Under the pieces are notes generated by a model. That model saw only the letters and a list, made by a program, of their open reading frames with translations. It was not told the origin of the DNA and did no database searches. The position numbers and the translations under genes were made by a program. From Talpa occidentalis (lineage: Eukaryota > Chordata > Mammalia > Eulipotyphla > Talpidae): 64,000 nucleotides of DNA. The stretch spans positions 67,873,106 through 67,937,105 of the forward strand of contig NW_023601104.1 of assembly GCF_014898055.3 (NCBI RefSeq), in the 5' to 3' direction. Of the stretch, positions 58,454-64,000 are shown piece after piece (positions within the stretch are counted from its first letter, which is position 1; each line of letters begins with the position of its first letter).

Positions 58454-58844
58454 TGTAGTGGCAGGAAGGGCACTGAGCAGGTTTTCTGATCCGGCAGAGT
58501 CTTGGAGCCCTCGGTGGCTTTCTCAGGCTTTTACTGAGCTTTGCATGCATTGCAGCAACCAGGAACATGGCAGGCAGGGGTGTCAGTGGGCCAGGAGGCC
58601 ACTAGGCCTCCAAGCCCCTGGCAAGTCTTCACTCCCTGCTTCTCTGGCTTGTTTCACCTCTTCTCTCTCCTGCCTCTCTCCTGGATTCTGCTTCTCTTGG
58701 TGACTCTCTCAATACTCTTCCCATGCCCACAGAAGTAAACAATGCAACAATGTAACAACTGCAGGTGCCCCATCAGGCAGGGCAGTCCTAATTGTGGGAG
58801 AGCAGAAAAGCCTGAAAACCATTTACCAAACCATTTACCCTACC
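58454..58844 (-). mobile_element. LTR family C, copy 3
   Basis: Minus-strand LTR sharing start (ggtaGGGTAAATGG on minus at 58844), the end CACTACA, the 'caggcttttactgagct' region (AATAAA replaced by AGTAAA) and an imperfect version of the stem-loop (58588-58618). A 10-bp ACCATTTACC unit is repeated at 58819-58837. No clear TSD. Closer to copy 2 than to copy 1. Confidence 0.78.
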
Positions 58845-58849
58845 TTAGT

Positions 58850-59440
58850 ATTCTCTTAAAATAATGAATGCACTTATATGACTTTGTGTAATAGTGATGT
58901 CATATCCTTGGGGTTTCCGTAGAGTGGAGATCCTTGAGGAGAACTCTAGTTTTTCATCTTTAGAGTTTCCAACTTTGGCTCCTAGTACAGTGTACCTTGT
59001 GTGCTGTTGCTGAGTGGAGCTAAACCCTCAAGACCTGATCCCTCATCTGTTCTCTTTAACGGAACAGCTTCCATTCATGTTACCTAGTCTGGATGCTCAA
59101 GATGTTCCAAAGGGTATAAGGGATGAGGCTAGACAGTGTCTTTAGGTGATCACCCAGTTCTGTTTAAATTGATAATTTCTTTAAACCAGAGTTTGACCAC
59201 CAGTGGTACAGAAGATGGATGTAGCCAGCAGTCAGTTTTAGATCAGCCTGCACAGTGTTATTTTAAAAAATGGAATGGTTTCAGTGAGCATTTGTGGTCT
59301 GATTTGCCTCAGATCTCCCTATATCCTTGTGCTCCTTTGTTTATGTTTTTCTTTACCTCATGGCATTTTGAAGGGACTTGAGTTTGTGGTCCCTCTTTTA
59401 AGCTAAAGTAGGTTGGGATGAACATCTCTCCAGCAGGCTA
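58850..59440. other. Unassigned sequence
   Basis: No gene or certain repeat. Confidence 0.35.
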
Positions 59441-59447
59441 GTCACTC

Positions 59448-59625
59448 AGAACAGGGCTTCTCTCTGCTGTGCACTGTAGAATGTTAAAGAGCATCCTTGG
59501 CTTCTACCCAGTAGATGCCAATTAACAAGCCTTCCCCAAATTTTAACAATCAAAAATGTCTCCGGAAACTGGCAAATGTCCTCTGGGGCGAAATTGACCC
59601 CATTGAGAGCCAGTTGACAAATTTT
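59448..59625 (-). repeat. MER20 (hAT-Charlie)
   Basis: 'gtgcactgtagaatgttaaa', 'gagcatccttggcttctacc', 'caaaaatgtctccggaaact' and 'tcctctggggcgaaattgac' are the reverse strand of MER20 in order. Confidence 0.85.
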
Positions 59626-60659
59626 AGATGGCCTGAGAACTGTAAACATTGAATCAGGCTTGGATATTTAAGGATAAATTGGAATTCATCTGGGAAACCG
59701 AGCTTCCCTGCTGTTTCTATTTATTTGGGCAGTTGGTTAGAGCAAAGTAAAGGTCAGTGGATTAGACCCTTTGGGTCACTTCTCCATTCTTCCATGACCA
59801 CAGCCTGGGAGGTCAGCCACATTTTAGGGACATGTCCTTGGTCACAACAGGGGACTCTGTGAGACACTGAGGCTGGGTCAGGGCATGCCCAACAGAGCTA
59901 GTGAGTAAACAACTTTGAAGCCCCTGGCCTGTGTTGGTAGGTCAGTTATGTTATCTGTGGATAAGGAAGATGAGGCTTCAGGGGAAGAAAAGATCAGCCC
60001 TGTCATTACTGTTTCCCCCAAAAGGACCTTCTGTATTTAAAAATGACAGCTTATCTCAGATCAGCAGTGTGGGAAGAGTGTTGAAAAGGATTAACATAGT
60101 TGGTATTCCTTTTTTTCCTCTCCTCTGAATAAGAATGTCTCTAAATCTTGACTACAACTTGCCTTGCCTCTTAGAAAACACATTGATAAAATTTTCAGTG
60201 TGCCAAGAGAAAGTATGACGTTTTAACCAACCAATCTAAGCTCTGTTCTTGAGCAAATAATGAAAAGAGAGTGCTTAGGAAGCAGAATTTTGGATAAATT
60301 GTAAATTAAAGTACCTACTCAGAGGGATGACTGGGATTTCTGAAGGGATCCATACTCTTCATGAAGGTGCCTGTGATGGTTCTCCACTCTGCGCATCAGC
60401 ATTCTCTGTGATAGATTCCAATCAAAGTATTTAAAGGTTCCTTTTAAAATCTTCTGTATGCTAGCTCCCCCACTCCCAATTTGTCACCAAGAGCTGTTAC
60501 TAATTGTACCATAAAAATATGACAGTCATTTACTGGTTGTCTGGTACTAGAGAGAATTTGTTAGCATGATATGGTATTAAAGAATTATGATAGTTAAAGA
60601 AGCAGAATATAGGGTTTATTTTTAGGGGTAATGCAATGCTTCAAAATTAGTAGTAATGA
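59626..60659. other. Unassigned sequence
   Basis: No gene recognised. 59690-60120 has moderate GC and only short ORFs. Confidence 0.35.
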
Positions 60660-60775
60660 TTGCATAATGTGTGAACATACTAAGAACCACCGAACTACAT
60701 GCTTTAAGTGGATAAATTTTATGGTATGTGAATTATAACTCAATGAAGTTGTTATTTCAAAAGAAGCGTAAAAAG
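60660..60775 (+). repeat. L1M 3'-end fragment
   Basis: 'accaccgaactacatgcttt', 'aagtggataaattttatgg' and 'tatgtgaattataactcaat' match the 3' end of old L1 elements. Confidence 0.65.
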
Positions 60776-61425
60776 AACAGGCCAAATATAACCTTAGAAA
60801 AAGTTTTTAGGCCTTTAGTATAATATCCATTATTTACTTTTCTATTTTTTAATCTTCATGGACATCTAATTTTTTTCTCTGAATAAATGGATATACAACA
60901 TGGATAAATAATAAATGTGGTAATTCCTTAATATTTATAGACCTCCCCTGAGACATGGGAAACTTTGCTATAAAGAAATGTAATGGAACCTGGACCTTAT
61001 TTTTCTCATCTCTTCTAATCGGGGCATTGAAGGACAGAAATTTTGCTCTATTTTATACCTACTATGATGATAAGCTAAGGTTTTGGTAAAACACTTGACT
61101 TAGTCACAATTTGCCTTAAACTTATTCCATTGGATTATTTTGCAGGGTTTTTGTACTGTAGAAGCCATCACACTGTAAAAAGCATTCAAGTATATAATCT
61201 TGCCTATAAAGCTAACTGTGTGTGTTGGATAAAGGAATATTTCATTTATAAGGGATTATGTAGCTTGAGGTTTCTCAAATTTGGATTCATGATCCTCTGA
61301 GAAACACTGCATTAAAAGTTAAATTGTTAAATGTTTAGGTACTTACTTGGTGCCAATGGGATCACAAACTCATGTGTAGAGATAGGCTTTGAGGTTCTCT
61401 GGTAAGATTCACTTATGAGATACTT
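60776..61425. other. Unassigned AT-rich sequence
   Basis: Nothing recognised with confidence. Confidence 0.35.
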
Positions 61426-61429
61426 ATCC

Positions 61430-61925
61430 AGGCATGTTAGTTTTATTGCTGCATAATGAATTACCACAAATTTCATGTCTTAAAATGCCACCAGGTCAGA
61501 AGTCTAGGCATGCTGTGGCCAGGTTCTCTGATCAGGCTGTCACTAAAAGCCAAGGCTGCAGTTGTCAGTTGGGCTCTGAGATTCCCCTAAGCTTACTGGT
61601 TGTTGGCAGAATTTATTTCCTTGGGACTGTAAGACCCAGGACTGCTAGCTCTTGGCCAGAGACTGCTTTTAACTCCTGTGGCCACTCACATTCCATGCTA
61701 TGTGGTCCATATTACAGTTCACACTTGATGTTTGCTTTTTTCCAGGCTTGCTGAAGCACATCTCTCTGACTTCTGCAATCAGCAACAGAGAAATCTAATT
61801 TGAAGGGCTTACCTGATTAGGCCACATCCACCCAGAGTAATCTCCCGCTGACCTTCTAACATAATCATGCATGAGGTCACATCATACTCATTGGTTCTAC
61901 TCACATTCAAAGCTGAGGGAAGATT
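61430..61925 (-). repeat. MLT1-like MaLR LTR
   Basis: 'ttattgctgcataatgaatt', 'accacaaatttcatgtctt', 'aggccacatccacccagagt' and 'gaggtcacatcatactcatt' resemble the reverse strand of an MLT1/MER-type LTR. The family is uncertain. Confidence 0.5.
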
Positions 61926-62208
61926 ATACAAGAGCAAGGGTAATGGGAGCTCACTTAGAATTCTACGTAGTATAGCAGGTAACAGATTATGCCAATATAT
62001 TGTTGATGATTAAAATGAAAAATACAAAATCCAAAACTTCATAAATATGCTTCGGAACCCTCTGTCATCCTACAATGTCTCCCCTTTATGCTCTCCATTC
62101 TACTTTTCTTGTTAAATGTAGTGTGAAAATGGAGATTTAAAAAAATGTTTTATCATTGAAAATTTTCAACACCCCCGCCCCCACTATTACTACTAGTATG
62201 CCCATTTT

Positions 62209-62480
62209 TATTTATTTATTTAAAAGATTTATTTATGCATACCAGAACTGAGGTACAGGCCAGAGGTGTGAGGGGTGAGAGGATTCACCAGAGACAGAGT
62301 GGGGAACAGAACAGGCGATTGACTGAAATACGCTGCTGAGGGGAGCAGCGGGCGAAACAGGAGTGGTCCGCTGTGCCATGTGGGTCACCTCCCTGGCCCG
62401 GGATTGAACATGTGCTGCAGTGGCTGCAGAAAGCTTAATAGTGCTGCATCTTAACCCCTTGTGCCACCAGAGAGGCCCCT
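62209..62480 (-). mobile_element. tRNA-derived SINE (type A head)
   Basis: Minus-strand SINE with a perfect 13-bp TSD GTATGCCCATTTT (62196-62208 and 62481-62493). Confidence 0.92.
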
Positions 62481-62493
62481 GTATGCCCATTTT

Positions 62494-62838
62494 AAAATCT
62501 TGGTTTTTTTCTTGTTAGTGGTCCCTTCTCTGATACATGTTGTTTTGTCCAGCATGAGGAATGTTCAAGGTAATTCTAAAACTAGCTAGAAGTTTAATTT
62601 TCTGATCTGAAATTAATAGTTTACTATATAAAGTTGCTTTTAAAGGAAGGTATAAAAAATAAAGAAAAATCTTGCAAAGGAGTCAATGGGAAAATACAGG
62701 AAAATATCTTTATGAAGTTTTAAAAATACTTTTAATGGCATACTATTTGCCTTATCCTTCCCCCAGCTATTGTCATAATTATTTTTCATATTATTAAAAC
62801 ATTTATTGTGGTAAAAAAACATATCTTAAAATTTAACA
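62494..62838. other. Unassigned AT-rich sequence
   Basis: Possibly the start of the old L1M that continues after the next SINE ('acatttattgtggtaaaaaa'). Confidence 0.35.
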
Positions 62839-62853
62839 TCTTAATTATTTTTA

Positions 62854-63163
62854 TTTTTTAATTATTTTTTAAACACTTTAAAAAATTTTTTTGAAGATTT
62901 AATTTTATTTATACAAGAACTGGGGTACAGACCAGGGGCACAGGAGGATGAGAGAACTCACCAGAGACAGAGTGGGGAGCAGAACAGGCAGATCTATTGA
63001 AATACACTGCTGAGGGGAGCAGCGGGCGAGGCAGGAGAGGTCTGCTGCGCCATGTGGGTTTCTCCTTGGCTGGCTGGGAATCAAACCTGTGCTGCAGAGA
63101 CTGCGGACAGCGGACAGCTTCACAGTGCCTGCACTCAACCTGCTGCACCACTGGGGAGGCCCC
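62854..63163 (-). mobile_element. tRNA-derived SINE (type B head)
   Basis: Minus-strand SINE with a perfect 15-bp TSD TCTTAATTATTTTTA (62839-62853 and 63164-63178). A small duplication 'gcggacagcggacagctt' is present near the head. Confidence 0.93.
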
Positions 63164-63178
63164 TCTTAATTATTTTTA

Positions 63179-63900
63179 ATTGTACATTTCAATAGTATAA
63201 AGTATATTGACATTGTTGTCAGACAGGTCTCCAGAATCTTTTCATCTTATAGAACTGAAACTCTCAACCAGTTAAACATCTCCTTTTCACCCCCTTCTTC
63301 CAACTCCTTGTAATCACCATTCTACTCTTGTAATGATTTTCACTACTTTATATACTTTTTCTAAATGGAATCACATAGTATTTATTCTTTTGTAGCTAAT
63401 TTACTTCACATAACATAAAACTCCTCAAGGATCATCCATTTTGGAGTTGCTTGTATCTCTTGACTCTTGTGATCACAGCTGCTGTGAACCTGGGTGTGCA
63501 AATATCCTTTCTAGAACATGCTTTTATTTTATTTTATTTTTTTTATATATACCCAGAAGAGGAATATAGATGTGATGGCATTTATTTCCATTTTATGTAT
63601 GATGTAGACCAATCATTTTCCTAATGTTTTTCAATTAAATTTTATGAACATCTTTTTCATGTTTCAGAGTATTTTATTAGGATACATTTATTAGAAATTA
63701 AACAAAAGCATCAAAGGGTATATAATTTAACATTTTTGTAAGTACTGCAAAATAATCCACAAAAGTGTTACCAGTTGCCATTGCAACTGGGTGTTAAATA
63801 ACCTCTTTCATTTCACCCATGTCTGTGTTGAATATTGTTATTTTACAGTGATCTGTGATTGAACAACTGGTAAATGCTATTACATTGTATTTTAATTTGC
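63179..63900 (-). repeat. Old L1M 3' region
   Basis: 'gtacatttcaatagtataaa', 'ctaaatggaatcacatagta', 'caaggatcatccattttgg' and 'tatacccagaagaggaatat' follow an L1M 3' UTR/ORF2 end on the minus strand. Confidence 0.75.
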
Positions 63901-63918
63901 ATTTAAAAATTTATTAAG

Positions 63919-64000
63919 GGCCTCCTTGGTGGCGTAGGGGTCTTAGCACTGTCACCTTTATGACCGGAGTTTGATCCCCGGCCAGGGAGCTAACTGACAT
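63919..64000 (+). mobile_element. tRNA-derived SINE (type C head), cut by window end
   Basis: Starts gggcctccttggtggcgtag and continues with 'gtttgatccccggccaggg' and 'agctaactgacat', the same head variant as 47422-47690. The body lies outside the window. Confidence 0.85.

Noticed and set aside
1..64000. Search for CRISPR arrays, operons, toxin-antitoxin or phage-type systems
   Set aside because: Repeat structure, splice-type signals and gene density are those of a mammalian chromosome. No regularly spaced direct repeats or prokaryotic ribosome-binding contexts were seen.

Overview
This is a mammalian nuclear genome window. The evidence is two long LINE-1 (L1) elements, many tRNA-derived SINEs with clean target-site duplications (TSDs), old eutherian repeats (MIR, MER5A, MER20, MLT1, L1M), several endogenous-retrovirus LTRs and one CpG-island promoter. 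There is no operon, CRISPR array, bacterial gene or phage. The dominant SINE (head close to 'cctccctggtggcgcag', tail ending 'aataaatctt') is none of Alu, B1, CAN, ERE, CHR, Ves or Rhin-1 as I know them. I therefore place the species only as a eutherian, probably outside primates, rodents and carnivores, and do not name an order.

Layout. 1-5262: 5'-complete but decayed L1 on the minus strand, cut by the window start. 5263-12390: SINEs, an MLT1, a MER5A and unique AT-rich DNA. 12408-12768: retrocopy of the ATP synthase subunit gene ATP5MJ (6.8 kDa proteolipid) with an open reading frame and a perfect 17-bp TSD. 13085-19907: young minus-strand L1 inserted between perfect 16-bp TSDs; its ORF1 is intact and its ORF2 has two lesions. 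The insertion carries about 670 bp of non-L1 DNA at its 5' end, so it is a chimeric retroposition. 19924-48280: intergenic or intronic DNA with SINEs, old L1M, hAT elements, MIRs and three LTR families at 31.9-36.7 kb. 48300-50300: CpG island with promoter motifs (ZNF143-type site, CRE-like site) and a possible first exon with a splice donor, in plus orientation. 50300-64000: possibly the first intron of that unidentified gene, with further SINEs, a third copy of one LTR family, MER20, MLT1 and L1M.

The only reading frames I accept as more than chance are the L1 ORFs and the ATP5MJ retrocopy. The host gene behind the CpG island could not be identified. The most unusual observations are the chimeric L1 with captured 5' sequence, the ATP5MJ retrocopy, a 34-bp tRNA-Cys 5'-half inserted in an old L1, a rearranged LTR element with a lysine-type primer-binding site, and an inverted pair of LTRs sharing a stem-loop. 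I found no wholly new biological system; these are unusual outcomes of known retrotransposition processes.
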